Below, in pieces: positions 44,403-55,837 of a stretch of 64,000 nt of DNA (position 1 is its first letter; each line of letters opens with the position of its first letter). The notes beneath the pieces were generated by a model, which was not told where the DNA came from, ran no database searches, and saw only the letters and a program-made list of their open reading frames with translations. Source of the DNA: an uncultured Actinomycetes bacterium (GTDB lineage: Bacteria; Actinomycetota; Coriobacteriia; Coriobacteriales; Atopobiaceae); assembly GCA_900314685.1 (NCBI GenBank), contig OMWE01000018.1, forward strand, positions 1 through 64,000. Direction: 5' to 3'. Both the position numbers and the translations under genes were made by a program.

Positions 44403-45847
44403 TGGGGGCGGCTTTGGCGGCTTTTGGGCAGGTGCTCGCCGGCATCGTGAGACTCCTGGCGCATTTGCCTCAGTGGGCGCTCGCCGTCTCCGAGACGTTT
44501 GTGGGCTTACCCGCAGTCGTGCTGTGCGTCGTCAGCTGCATGGGGCTCGTGGAGGGCAAGAGGGGCAGGCTCCTGCGGACATCGATACCGATAGCAGCCG
44601 TCCTGCTCACAGTCGAGGGGCTGCTGTGCTCGGCACACAACCTCCCGACCTGGCCCCTCTCGATGCTTGACCTGTTGGTCTTCTTCCCCCTGTATATCCG
44701 TATCAGCGGCCTCACGCCAGCGAGGGCAGCCTTTGTGGTGATGACCAACGTCTTTGTGGCGGTGGACATCGTCTACTATGCCGCGGTCGTGGACGCCCTG
44801 GCGGTGGGCGACGAGCTCTCGGCGGTCTATCTGGCCTGGCCCGGTTTGGTCATCCAGTGGCTGCTGTGGGCCATCGCCCTGCCCATCCTGTGGCATGCGG
44901 CTAGGAAGGTCATGCCCCATTCCCTGACCAGTCCCGTGGTGGGCGAGCGCGCCTGGCGCACGCTCTGGCTCATGCCCACGGTGCTCACGCTGGTCGTCCA
45001 GGTGCTGCGCCCCGGCGACGTGTGGATCTACGGACTCGATCGCGTGGCCCGGGACGCCATTGTCTTTATGACCGTCGTCAGCGCGCTCGCGGTGATGACC
45101 TACCTGCAGATGTGGCGCCTCATGTGCCAATCCGAGCGGCGCATCCAGACCGAACGCGAGCTCCGCCGCGCCGAGCTCGCGCGTGAGCAGGTGGCGCACC
45201 TGGACGAACGCATCGAGGCATCCCGACGCCAGCGGCACGACCTGCGTCATCACGTGCACGCGCTCCAGGCGCTGCTGAGCCAGGGAGACGCGGACATGGC
45301 CCGCTCCTATCTCGCGGAACTGGATGACGACATACGGCTGGAGGAGGCACCCATCCGCTATTGCGACAACCCCGCCGTCAACACCGCCCTCGTCTACTAC
45401 TGCGACGCTGCGTGCAGGGCGGGCGCCCAGGTAGATGTGTCGGCGCGCGTGCCGTACGAGCCGGTGCAGCGGCAGATCGACGTCGTGTCCGTGCTATCCA
45501 ACCTCCTGGAAAACGCCGTGAACGCCCTGCGCGAGCAGGCTGCCGAGGGAAGAGGCCCGCTCACCCTGCGCGTGCGCATCGACGAGCAGCCCGCGGGTCT
45601 CTACGTGACCGTGGACAATACCTGCCTGCCCGAGCGCGTGCATCGCGTCGGCGGTGAGTTCGTCTCCGCCAAGCAGGGGCTGCACGGCCTGGGCCTGCAG
45701 TCCGTGCGCGAGGCGGCCCGGCGCACTGGTGGCGTGACCCGCTTCGAGCTCGACGGGTCCGTCTTCCGCGCGTCCGTCTTGCTCGGTACCGAGGCGGGTG
45801 GCGCAGCGGACGCTGAGACAGCTGGCGAGACTCAAGCCGACGTGTAG
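44402..45847 (+). CDS. GHKL-domain sensor histidine kinase (AgrC-like)
   Basis: 481 residues. The ATG at 44402 overlaps the regulator stop codon (TGATG), with GGGGAG eight bases upstream. Residues 1-220 hold about six membrane helices (for example TFVGLPAVVLCVVSCMGLV, LVIQWLLWAIALPILWHA). A helical dimerisation segment carries the phospho-acceptor in SRRQRHDLRHHVHALQAL. The GHKL ATPase domain follows with SNLLENAVNAL (N box) and HGLGLQSVREAARRTGG (G box). Such kinases often sense peptides, but no AgrD/AgrB-like genes are found beside it. It should phosphorylate the LytTR regulator. Confidence 0.94.
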   Translation: MGAALAAFGQVLAGIVRLLAHLPQWALAVSETFVGLPAVVLCVVSCMGLVEGKRGRLLRTSIPIAAVLLTVEGLLCSAHNLPTWPLSMLDLLVFFPLYIRISGLTPARAAFVVMTNVFVAVDIVYYAAVVDALAVGDELSAVYLAWPGLVIQWLLWAIALPILWHAARKVMPHSLTSPVVGERAWRTLWLMPTVLTLVVQVLRPGDVWIYGLDRVARDAIVFMTVVSALAVMTYLQMWRLMCQSERRIQTERELRRAELAREQVAHLDERIEASRRQRHDLRHHVHALQALLSQGDADMARSYLAELDDDIRLEEAPIRYCDNPAVNTALVYYCDAACRAGAQVDVSARVPYEPVQRQIDVVSVLSNLLENAVNALREQAAEGRGPLTLRVRIDEQPAGLYVTVDNTCLPERVHRVGGEFVSAKQGLHGLGLQSVREAARRTGGVTRFELDGSVFRASVLLGTEAGGAADAETAGETQADV

Positions 45848-46026
45848 GTCCGCAGGCCGGCGAGACCCGGGTCGGCGGGTAGCTTTGCGGGCCGTCGCGC
45901 GTGCCGACGCATTGGCCGTCGCGCTGGCCGTCGCATTGGCACGCCCCTCCAGGCGCTGGTTTTCTGCGTGGGCACTTCAAAACCCGCCCAAGAGTGGGAT
46001 GGAGAAATCAGCCCGGCGAGTGCTTT

Positions 46027-46246
46027 GCCCTCCAAGGCACACTTTTCTGCATCCGCACGCAAAATTGCGTGTAAGAGGGTAATGTGATTTGCCGGTCACG
46101 TCACAAATACCCCTCTTACCCGCGGTTTTCCACACGCCTGCGGAAAACTGTGGGTAAGAGGGTTGATGCCCATCGGTCATAGCCATGGTCATCCCCCTCC
46201 GGGGCAGGGTTTTCCACAGATGCGCAGAAAAACGGCCCTTGGAGGG
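46027..46246. repeat. Three palindromic units with CCCTC/GAGGG ends (array C)
   Basis: Units at 46027-46079, 46111-46162 and 46195-46246 begin with CCCTC and end with GAGGG. Unit 2 has 11-bp perfect arms (CCCTCTTACCC/GGGTAAGAGGG) and an inner pairing GGTTTTCC/GGAAAAC. Unit 3 has CCCTCCGGGGC/GCCCTTGGAGGG. Unit 1 starts with the arm type of unit 3 (CCCTCCAAGG) and ends with that of unit 2 (GTAAGAGGG). Loops share TTTTC(C/T)(A/G)CA and CGC. It lies in the convergent gap between the kinase and ldh genes; the rest of 45848-46280 holds no gene. Confidence 0.8.
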
Positions 46247-46280
46247 CGTCAGCGATCAGGGGCGAGGCGACAAATAAGAA

Positions 46281-47231
46281 CTACAGCAGCTCGCGGAGCC
46301 AGTCGATCTTGTCGATGTTGCCGCGGATGTGCGCGCAGGTCTGATGCCAGCGCTCGACCTCGGCCTCGGGCATGTCGGGCACAAAGACCTGCTCCACGCC
46401 TTGCGCGCCGACCACGCAGGGCAGCGAGGCGTAGAAGCCCGACTCGCCGTACACGTCGTCGAGCAGCGTGGACACCGGCGTGATGATCTTGGAGTCATTG
46501 AGCACGGCCTTCACGATCTCGACGGTGCCGTTGGCGATGGAGTACTCGGTGCAGTGCTTGCCGGCCATGGTGATGTAGCCGCCGCGCGTGGCCTGCTCCT
46601 CCAGGCCCGGGCGGTCGAACTCAAAGCCCGCCTGGGCCTCGACCTCCTCGGGGGTCAGGCAGCCGAAGCGCACGTGCGACCAGCACGCGAACTCGCTGAA
46701 GCCGTGCTCGCCCAGCATCCAGCAGTTGATGCTCATGGGCGAGTAGCCCGTGGCGGTGGCCAGCGCGTGCTTGAAGCGCGAGGAGTCCAGCGTGGTGCCC
46801 GAGCCCACGATGCGGCCCGGCTCCATGCCGGAGAGCTTCCAGATGGCGGTGGCGACCACATCGTTGGGGTTGGCCACGCTCACCCACACGCCCTTGAAAC
46901 CCGCCTCCATGATGCGGGGCACAAAGGTGCGCGTCTCGGCCGGGGTCATGAGGTTCTCGCCGTCGCGGTCCTTCGCCGCCGCGGCCACGTGACCTGCGGC
47001 GTTGACGATCACGTCGCAGCCCGCGAGCTCCTCGTAGCGTGTGTCGCACTCGTACACGCGCGCCGGCTTGGGATAAAAGCTCATGGCGTCCAGCAGGTCG
47101 TTGACCTGGGCGCGGCAGAGGACCTCGTCCTTGTCGCTCAGGTAGAGCTCCGAGACGAGCCCCTGCGCGAGCAGCGCGTTTGCCACATGCGCGCCCACGT
47201 GGCTGTTGCCGATGATTCCTACGCTTGCCAT
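46281..47231 (-). CDS. L-lactate/L-2-hydroxyacid dehydrogenase (LDH family)
   Basis: 316 residues. The NAD site is SVGIIGNSHVGAHVA, then VIVNAAG. The catalytic region holds the conserved VANPNDVVA, LDSSRFKHAL (Arg153) and the active-site His177 in LGEHGFSEF. The substrate-specificity loop (around AKDRDGENLMTPAETR) differs from typical LDH, so L-2-hydroxyisocaproate-type dehydrogenase activity is possible. It reduces a 2-oxo acid with NADH in the cytoplasm, a fermentative redox sink. GGGAGA precedes the ATG. It diverges from the oligopeptide transporter, with an inverted repeat between them. Confidence 0.9.
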   Translation of the reverse strand: MASVGIIGNSHVGAHVANALLAQGLVSELYLSDKDEVLCRAQVNDLLDAMSFYPKPARVYECDTRYEELAGCDVIVNAAGHVAAAAKDRDGENLMTPAETRTFVPRIMEAGFKGVWVSVANPNDVVATAIWKLSGMEPGRIVGSGTTLDSSRFKHALATATGYSPMSINCWMLGEHGFSEFACWSHVRFGCLTPEEVEAQAGFEFDRPGLEEQATRGGYITMAGKHCTEYSIANGTVEIVKAVLNDSKIITPVSTLLDDVYGESGFYASLPCVVGAQGVEQVFVPDMPEAEVERWHQTCAHIRGNIDKIDWLRELL

Positions 47232-47356
47232 ACGATCATCTCCCGCAAAGAAACCCTGTTGAATCTCTTGTATCAGCTCCGGTGTAGTGAGCTAGCGAGT
47301 CACCTTACTCTTCGTTTGTTTGCATCAAGTTTCGTGCACACATCTTTAATACGCGT

Positions 47357-47373
47357 GTGACAGGGCGTGTCAC
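47357..47373. promoter_or_regulatory. Inverted repeat between ldh and the peptide transporter
   Basis: GTGACA-N5-TGTCAC is a perfect inverted repeat at 47357-47373, and a further TGACACAC half-site follows at about 47386-47393. It is placed 125 bp from the dehydrogenase start and about 200 bp from the transporter start. The cognate regulator is unknown. The rest of 47232-47575 is non-coding. Confidence 0.45.
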
Positions 47374-47575
47374 TCCCCCGTCCCCTGACACACTCCTATG
47401 TTTCATAAGTGCAAAATATGCGTGCGTCTTGATGGGCTGCGAGCGCCCGCGCCCTGCTCCCCCGCCTACAATGAGCCGCGCGCGGCTCCGACGCCCCTGG
47501 CGCCGAGCCACAGTACTGTACGTCTCGCAGCCGCGAAAGGGTCGCGCTGCGAGCTATTGGGGAGAAGGGAATAGT

Positions 47576-49198
47576 ATGCTCGATTCCACGCTTTCTCGTC
47601 GTCACTTCCTGGAGGGTAGCGGCCTTGTCGCCGGCGCAGCGGTCCTCGCTGGCTGCGGCAGCAAGCGCGCCTCCGAGGCCGGCTCCGCTGCCGGTTCCGC
47701 CGCCGCTGCTCCTGCCGCCGGTGCCGACACCATCACCTACGGCCAGGGCGCCGAGCCCCGCAGCCTCGACCCCGCCATCTACGATGACGGCGAGTCGGCC
47801 AAGGTCGCTGTCCAGGTCTACGAGAACCTCGTGAAGTACGAGGACGACTCCACCGAGATCGTCCCGAGCCTGGCCGACAGCTGGGAGATCTCCGACGACG
47901 GCCTGACCTACACGTTCCACCTGCACGAGGGCATCAAGTTCACCGACGGCGAGCCCTTCACCGCCGACGCGGTCAAGAAGAACTACGACCGCATGCTCGA
48001 GCCCAACCGCACCGACGACATGCCGTACGCCAGCTTTGTCTTTGGCACCCCCTCTGAGGGCACCGGCGTCGACCAGATCACCGCGGTGGACGACACCACC
48101 CTCGAGATCCACCTGGTCGCCCCCAACACGCCCTTCCTGCGCACCCTCGCGATGTGCACCGCCCCTGTGATCGCCTCGCCCAAGGCCATCGAGGCCGGCA
48201 CGCTGGGCGAGCAGCCCGTGGGCACCGGCCCCTTCGTCTTCAAGAGCTGGACCAAGGGCTCCAACATCGTGCTCGAGCGCAACGAGGACTACTGGGACAA
48301 GGACAACATGCCCTCCGTCAAGAACGTGGTCTTCCAGTTCATCGCTGAGAACGCCTCCCGCGTCCAGGCCCTGACCACCGGCACCTGCGACCTGATCGAC
48401 GGCATCGACGACTCCGTCGTGGACGAGATCAAAAATACCGACGGGTACGACGTCTGGGCCGGCGAGGGCATGACGATCAACTACCTCGCCTTCAACACCC
48501 AGTCCGACACCTTCAAGGACGAGGCCGCCCGCAAAGCCATCGCCAAGGCCATCAACGTCGAGGAGCTCGTCGACAAGCTGTACGGCGAGTACGGCGAGGT
48601 CGCCAACTCCATCATGCCCGGTGCCGTGGCTGACTACACCAGCGACATCAAGCAGACCGCCTACGACCCCGACGCGGCAAAGAAGGAGCTCGCCGACCTG
48701 GGCATCACCAGCGTCAAGTGCATCACCTACTCCAACCCGCGTCCGTACAACCCCAAGAACGGCCAGGTGCTCGCCGAGACCATCCAGGGTTATCTGACCG
48801 AGGTCGGCGTCCAGATGGACATCACCCCGTACGACTGGACCGCCTACAAGGAGGAGGTCGGCAAGGGCGACTTTGACATCTGCTTCTACGGCTGGCAGGG
48901 CGACAACGGCGACCCCGACAACTTCATGAACCTCCTCGCCGACGCCGACCCCTCGATGAACGTCGCGCGCTTTGACGACGCCGACTACAAGAAGCTCATC
49001 GACCAGGCCGTGGCCACCCCCGACGGTGACGAGCGCGAGGGCCTGTACCACCAGCTCGAGGAGCTCGCTGCCGAGAAGCAGCCCTGGGTGCCCCTGAACC
49101 ACACCAAGAACCTCGTCGGCCAGAACAAGAACTGCACCGGCTGGGTCTTCCACACCACCGGCGTCATCCGTCTGGAGCACGCCACCAAGGAAGCCTAA
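47576..49198 (+). CDS. Oligopeptide/dipeptide ABC transporter substrate-binding lipoprotein
   Basis: 540 residues starting MLDSTLSRRHFLEGSG at 47576, behind AAGGGA. The N terminus combines a twin-arginine-like SRRHFLEG with a lipobox LAGC, so it is probably exported folded and lipid-anchored. The SBP_bac_5 fold is clear: AEPRSLDPAIYDDGESAKV, FHLHEGIKFTDGEPFTADA, PVGTGPFVFKSW and YNPKNGQVLAETIQGYL. It captures peptides (or another solute of this family) outside the membrane for the permease encoded next. The 227-bp gap to the permease genes contains a hairpin that may keep its expression higher. Confidence 0.93.
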   Translation: MLDSTLSRRHFLEGSGLVAGAAVLAGCGSKRASEAGSAAGSAAAAPAAGADTITYGQGAEPRSLDPAIYDDGESAKVAVQVYENLVKYEDDSTEIVPSLADSWEISDDGLTYTFHLHEGIKFTDGEPFTADAVKKNYDRMLEPNRTDDMPYASFVFGTPSEGTGVDQITAVDDTTLEIHLVAPNTPFLRTLAMCTAPVIASPKAIEAGTLGEQPVGTGPFVFKSWTKGSNIVLERNEDYWDKDNMPSVKNVVFQFIAENASRVQALTTGTCDLIDGIDDSVVDEIKNTDGYDVWAGEGMTINYLAFNTQSDTFKDEAARKAIAKAINVEELVDKLYGEYGEVANSIMPGAVADYTSDIKQTAYDPDAAKKELADLGITSVKCITYSNPRPYNPKNGQVLAETIQGYLTEVGVQMDITPYDWTAYKEEVGKGDFDICFYGWQGDNGDPDNFMNLLADADPSMNVARFDDADYKKLIDQAVATPDGDEREGLYHQLEELAAEKQPWVPLNHTKNLVGQNKNCTGWVFHTTGVIRLEHATKEA

Positions 49199-49218
49199 TC
49201 AGGCTCGCGTGTACATCG

Positions 49219-49258
49219 GCGGCCCGGTCGATAGCTCTCATCGGCTGGGCCGCTTGCT
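49219..49258 (+). terminator. Partial terminator or attenuator after the binding-protein gene
   Basis: GCGGCCC (49219-49225) pairs with GGGCCGC, with an additional TCGA/TCGG inner pairing, then TTGCTTGTTTGG. The T run is broken, so read-through into the permease genes is likely. Confidence 0.5.
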
Positions 49259-49425
49259 TGTTTGGGCGTCTTCGCCCCCGCGCCGCCAACAGGCCGCGCG
49301 TCCGTCTTCCCCGCCGTTTGTTTGTCTTTCCGTCCTTCTTTCAAGCTGAACCCGACATGCGAGAGGCTACGTGCCGTGCTCATCCTGCAAGAACGCAAGG
49401 CAAGACAAGAAAGGAGGTCCCGTCC

Positions 49426-50442
49426 GTGACAAAGTACATCATCAAGCGAATCCTCCAGTCCGTCCTGGTCGTCTTTGGCGTCTCGGTCATCGTGTTTTTG
49501 ATCATGCGCGTCTTCTCCGCGGACCCGGCACCCGTGGTCCTCGGTCAGCACGCCACCCAAGAGCAGATGGAGGCGTGGCGCGAGGCAAACGGCCTCAACG
49601 ATTCGCTCGTCAACCAGTACCTGAGCTTCATCGGCGGGGCACTGCACGGGGATCTGGGCAAGTCCTACTACACCCACACCGCAGTCACCAAGGAGATCTT
49701 CAGCCGCTTCCCGGCCACCATCGAGCTGGCCATCGTCTCCATCATCATCGCGTCCATAATCGGCATCGCGCTGGGCGTGGTCTCCGCGACCCACCGCGGC
49801 ACCGCGATCGACGGCTTCTCCACCGTCTTTGCCCTGCTCGGCGTGTCCATGCCCGTCTACTGGTCGGGCATCCTGATGATCATCCTCTTTGCCGGCATCC
49901 TGGGCTGGCTGCCCTCCACGGGCCGCATCAACCCGCTGCTGGCGCCGGTCGGCGGCACGGGTCTCTTCCTGCTGGACACCCTGCTGTCGGGCGACTTTGA
50001 GGCATTCGGCGACGCGCTGGCCCACATGGTGCTGCCCGCCGTCACGCTCTCGCTCTACTCGATGGCCATCATCACCCGCATGACCCGCTCCACCATGCTC
50101 GAGACGCTGAACGAGGACTACGTCCGCACCGCGCGTGCCAAGGGCCTGCGCGAGCGCAAGGTCGTCCATCACCACGCGCTGCGCAACGCCATGCTGCCCG
50201 TCACGACCGTCATCGGCCTGCAGTTCGGCAGCCTGCTGGGCGGCGCGCTGCTCACCGAGACCGTCTTTGCCTGGCCCGGCATCGGCAGCTACGCCGTGCA
50301 GTGCATCCTCAAGTCCGACTACCCCGTGGTCGAGGGCTTCGTCCTGCTGGTCGGCGTGATCTACGTCGTGATCAACCTGGTGGTCGACATCATCTACGCG
50401 CGCCTCGACCCGCGCATCAGCTACGCAAAGGAAGAGGGGTGA
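49426..50442 (+). CDS. dppB: ABC transporter permease (DppB/OppB family)
   Basis: 338 residues from the GTG at 49426, with AAGGAGG eight bases upstream. The first helix (IIKRILQSVLVVFGVSVIVF) is followed by the periplasmic loop typical of DppB (DPAPVVLGQHATQEQ) and five further helices. The EAA loop for contact with the ATPases is EDYVRTARAKGLRERKV. It forms the membrane channel with DppC. It overlaps the next gene by one base. Confidence 0.95.
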   Translation: MTKYIIKRILQSVLVVFGVSVIVFLIMRVFSADPAPVVLGQHATQEQMEAWREANGLNDSLVNQYLSFIGGALHGDLGKSYYTHTAVTKEIFSRFPATIELAIVSIIIASIIGIALGVVSATHRGTAIDGFSTVFALLGVSMPVYWSGILMIILFAGILGWLPSTGRINPLLAPVGGTGLFLLDTLLSGDFEAFGDALAHMVLPAVTLSLYSMAIITRMTRSTMLETLNEDYVRTARAKGLRERKVVHHHALRNAMLPVTTVIGLQFGSLLGGALLTETVFAWPGIGSYAVQCILKSDYPVVEGFVLLVGVIYVVINLVVDIIYARLDPRISYAKEEG

Positions 50443-51452
50443 TGCAGATGGCAGAGATGAATGCCCAGATGGCAGCCGACATCGCCGCCGACGAGGACCG
50501 TCAGCAGCGCGCCATCCGTGCCCTCAAGCAGGACTTCGCCGGTGCGGGTCCCCAGCCGCTGCAGTCGGGCGACGCCCGCGACGCGGACATCGAGAAACCC
50601 GAGCCCCTGTGGCGCAGCGTGTGGGCCACGCTCAAGACGGACAAGTTCGCGATGATCAGTCTCGTCTTTATCATCTTCCTGGTGGTGGAGTCGATCGTCA
50701 CCGCCCTTGTTCCCTCGATCCTGCCCTACGACCCCTACAAGCAGATCCTGGCCGACTCCATGCTGCCTCCCTCGTCGGAGCACTGGTTCGGCACCGACAT
50801 GAACGGCCGTGACCTCTTTTCCCGCGTGCTCGTGGGTACGCAGATCTCGCTGTCGTGCGGTTTGCTGTCCGTGACGATCTCGCTGGTGGTCGGCGTGACC
50901 CTGGGCGCCATCGCCGGCTACAAGGGCGGCATGGTGGACACCGTGATCATGCGCATCATGGACATGATGCTGGCCATCCCCTCGATTCTGCTCGCCATCA
51001 CCTTTATGGCCGCCTTTGGCCGCGGCTTTGAAAAGGCCGTCGTCGCCATCGGCCTCGTCTCCATCCCCGAATACGCGCGTATCGTGCGCTCGCAGATCCT
51101 CTCCGTGAAGGAGAACGACTACGTCGCCGCCGCCCGCGTGGTGGGCGACTCCGACGCCAAGATCATCCTGCACCACGTGCTCCCCAACGTGATGCCCTCC
51201 ATCATCGTCCGCGCCACGCTGGGCATCTCCAGCGCCATCCTCGACTGCGCCGCGCTGGGCTTCCTGGGCCTGGGCGTGCAGCCGCCTGCGGCTGAGTGGG
51301 GCGACATGCTGGGCCGCGGCCGCAGCTACATCTTCTCTGCACCGTACCTGATGCTCTTCCCCGGCCTCGCGATCACGCTGACGGTGCTCGCCTTCAACCT
51401 GCTGGGCGACGGCATCCGCGATGCCTTCGATCCCAAGAGCCGCAGGAGGTAA
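50442..51452 (+). CDS. dppC: ABC transporter permease (DppC/OppC family)
   Basis: 336 residues starting MQMAEMNAQMAADI; the ATG shares its A with the dppB stop codon. An N-terminal cytoplasmic tail of about 65 residues precedes the first helix (FAMISLVFIIFLVVESIV). The DppC signature HWFGTDMNGRDLFSRV and the EAA loop ENDYVAAARVVGDSDAKI are present. It pairs with DppB. The long acidic N-terminal tail is more than most relatives have. Confidence 0.95.
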   Translation: MQMAEMNAQMAADIAADEDRQQRAIRALKQDFAGAGPQPLQSGDARDADIEKPEPLWRSVWATLKTDKFAMISLVFIIFLVVESIVTALVPSILPYDPYKQILADSMLPPSSEHWFGTDMNGRDLFSRVLVGTQISLSCGLLSVTISLVVGVTLGAIAGYKGGMVDTVIMRIMDMMLAIPSILLAITFMAAFGRGFEKAVVAIGLVSIPEYARIVRSQILSVKENDYVAAARVVGDSDAKIILHHVLPNVMPSIIVRATLGISSAILDCAALGFLGLGVQPPAAEWGDMLGRGRSYIFSAPYLMLFPGLAITLTVLAFNLLGDGIRDAFDPKSRRR

Positions 51453-51455
51453 TCG

Positions 51456-53586
<2,131 letters not shown>

Positions 53587-53666
53587 GGGTGCCCACGTCA
53601 GGCCGCTCGTGGCGCACGCGCACACTCGCACGCCACGCCGCCGTGCCACACGTCATGCTCCACCAA

Positions 53667-53705
53667 CGAGGAGCCGGTTCATCGCCGGCTCCTCGTTTCT
53701 TCTTC
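53667..53705 (+). terminator. Terminator of the peptide transporter operon
   Basis: An 11-bp perfect stem CGAGGAGCCGG (53667-53677) / CCGGCTCCTCG (53685-53695) is followed by TTTCTTCTT. Confidence 0.9.
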
Positions 53706-54119
53706 ACGCCGCCCCCCGAAAAAACTTCTTCGCGCCGCCCCTGCCAATACCGCCACCCGAGGCGGCACGCCCGGATAGCCCAGCATGCCGTCGTAAAGAC
53801 GTGTTGGACCGCGCTGCCCGAGCCACAAAGAAGGACGATCGGACCAGACAGCGAAGGTGGACGGACATGGGCGAGGCGGACTGTTGCGCCTGAAGACCCA
53901 GGCAGGCTGCGCGAGTGGCCGCATCTGTCTGAGGCGCGAAGCGCCGAGTTATGCGGCCAGCGCAGACTGAATGGGGCTTCGCGTAGGCGCAATGGAGCCT
54001 CGGCCGTGTCCGTTCTTCTTCGCGGCGGGCGGACAGTCGGTCTTTGGCAGTCGGTCTTTGGACACTGTGAGAGGGTCGATGAGGACCCCTCGTTGTTGGT
54101 CGATACGGACGCGGCGGCG
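53706..54119. other. Gene-free region with a long bulged hairpin and a tandem repeat
   Basis: No gene is supported in 414 bp. At 53907-53965 CTGCGC and TGGCCGCAT pair with ATGCGGCCA and GCGCAG, enclosing a second stem GGCGC-GAA-GCGCC, a structure of about 59 nt. CAGTCGGTCTTTGG is repeated in tandem at 54034-54047 and 54048-54061. The region is downstream of both converging operons. Confidence 0.6.
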
Positions 54120-54749
54120 CTAGTCGGCGGCACCCGCGGGCGGGTCGATGCGGACGCGGAGGTCGGGCTCCACGTGCACGCGGCCCTCAGCAATCAGCTG
54201 GATGGTGTCGGGGTAGAGCTCGTGCTCGATCTCGTGGATGTGGGCCTCGAGCTCGTCGACCGTCCAGCCCTCCTGCACCGGCAGCGCACGCTGGGCGATG
54301 ATCGGGCCCGCGTCGTAGTCGGCGTTGGCGAAATGCACGGTGACGCCCGTGACCTTCACGCCGCGGTCGTACGCGTCCTGGATCGCGTGCGCACCCGGGA
54401 AGCTGGGCAGCAGCGCGGGATGGAGGTTGACGACGCGGTTGGGATAGGCCGCGAGGATCGGCGCGTGGACCATGCGCATGTAGCCGGCCATGATCACGTA
54501 CTCGGCTCCGGCCTTCTTGAGGCTCGCAGCGATGATCTCGTCGGCCATCGCGGGCTCCGCGTAGATCTCCTTGCTGAGCGTGAGGGTCTGGATGCCGGCC
54601 GCCTCGGCGCGCTTGAGGCCGTAGGCCGAGGGGCGGGAAGACACGACCAGCACCACCTCGGCATCGAGCGTACCTGCGGCGATGCGGTCGATGATCGCCT
54701 GCAGGTTGGTGCCGGAGCCGCTAATGAGAACGCCTATCTTGAGACTCAT
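54120..54749 (-). CDS. purN: Phosphoribosylglycinamide formyltransferase (GAR transformylase)
   Basis: 209 residues starting MSLKIGVLISGSGTNLQAI. The catalytic triad is visible: Asn/His in VVNLHPALLPSFPGAHA (with GYMRMV before it) and Asp in DYDAGPIIAQRALPV. It formylates GAR with 10-formyl-THF in purine synthesis. The start overlaps the purM stop codon by four bases (ATGA), so the two are translationally coupled. Confidence 0.96.
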   Translation of the reverse strand: MSLKIGVLISGSGTNLQAIIDRIAAGTLDAEVVLVVSSRPSAYGLKRAEAAGIQTLTLSKEIYAEPAMADEIIAASLKKAGAEYVIMAGYMRMVHAPILAAYPNRVVNLHPALLPSFPGAHAIQDAYDRGVKVTGVTVHFANADYDAGPIIAQRALPVQEGWTVDELEAHIHEIEHELYPDTIQLIAEGRVHVEPDLRVRIDPPAGAAD

Positions 54750-55810
54750 CGATACACGACCTTTCCGGTGCCGGGGATGCACTCGCCCATCACGAAGGGC
54801 GCGAAGCCCTGATCGGTCAGCGCCTCGCAGACCTCGTCCACGTCGTCGGGCGCGCAGATCACGGACATGCCGACGCCCATATTGAACGTCTTGTAGGCCT
54901 CGTCGGGGGTCAGGCCCGCGGCGCGGGAGACGTAGTCGATGATGGGCGGGACGTCCCAGGCGGGACCCTCCTCGCCGCCGCGGTCGACCGCCGCGTCGAT
55001 GGTGGCGGGCAGCGCGCGGTTGAGGTTCTCGGTGATGCCGCCGCCGGTGATGTGCGCCATCGCGTGGATGGGGGCGCCGGCCTTGAGCGCGCGGATGAGG
55101 CCGCCCGCGTAGATGGTGGTCGGCTCGAGCACGGCGTCGACGATGCTGCGACCGCCGAGCTCGTCGAGCGGGGCCGTGAGCTCCTCGTCCGTCTTGCCCT
55201 CGATCACGACCTTGCGCACCAGGCTGTAGCCGTTGGAGTGGATGCCGGAGCTGGGCAGACCGATGATCACGTCGCCCTCCTGCACCAGGTCGGGGCCGAT
55301 CATCTTGGGCCGGTCGACCACGCCGACCACAAAGCCGGCCAGGTCGTAGTCGTCGGGGTCCATCACGCCGGGGTGCTCGGCGGTCTCGCCGCCCACCAGC
55401 GCGCAGCCGGCCATGCTGCAGCCCTCGGCGATGCCGCCAACGATCTCGGCCAGGGCCTCGGCGCGCAGCTTGCCCACGCTCACATAGTCCAGGAAGAAGA
55501 GCGGCTCGGCACCCGCCACCACGACGTCGTCGGCGCACATGGCCACGAGGTCCTGGCCCACGGTGTCGTTGCGGCCGAAGCGCTGGGCGATCGCGAGCTT
55601 GGTGCCCACGCCGTCCGTGCCGCTCACCAGCACGGGGTCCTCCATGTCCTTGTAGCCCTTCATCGAGAAGAGCGAGCCGAAACCGCCCAGGCCGCCGATG
55701 ACCTCGGGGCGGTTGGTCTTCTTGACCGCGGGCTTGATCAGCTCGACGGAGCGCGCGCCCTCATCGACGTCCACACCCGCGTCCGCGTAGGTGATGTGCT
55801 CTTGTGCCAT
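54746..55810 (-). CDS. purM: Phosphoribosylformylglycinamidine cyclo-ligase (AIR synthetase)
   Basis: 354 residues starting MAQEHITYADAGVDVDEGA, with AAGGAGG upstream. Typical PurM motifs are GGFGSLFSMKGY, LVSGTDGVGTKL, AMCADDVVVAGAEPLFF, LVGGETAEHPGVM and HITGGGITENLNRALP. It closes FGAM to AIR with ATP, one step before PurE. It lies between the sortase gene and purN. Confidence 0.97.
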   Translation of the reverse strand: MAQEHITYADAGVDVDEGARSVELIKPAVKKTNRPEVIGGLGGFGSLFSMKGYKDMEDPVLVSGTDGVGTKLAIAQRFGRNDTVGQDLVAMCADDVVVAGAEPLFFLDYVSVGKLRAEALAEIVGGIAEGCSMAGCALVGGETAEHPGVMDPDDYDLAGFVVGVVDRPKMIGPDLVQEGDVIIGLPSSGIHSNGYSLVRKVVIEGKTDEELTAPLDELGGRSIVDAVLEPTTIYAGGLIRALKAGAPIHAMAHITGGGITENLNRALPATIDAAVDRGGEEGPAWDVPPIIDYVSRAAGLTPDEAYKTFNMGVGMSVICAPDDVDEVCEALTDQGFAPFVMGECIPGTGKVVYR

Positions 55811-55837
55811 GGTGCCTCCTTGACCGAGGTGCTTGTC

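Noticed and set aside
46126-46218. TTTTCCACA boxes as a replication origin
   Set aside because: Only two near-matches to a DnaA box are present, both inside hairpins, with no dnaA, dnaN or AT-rich unwinding region nearby.
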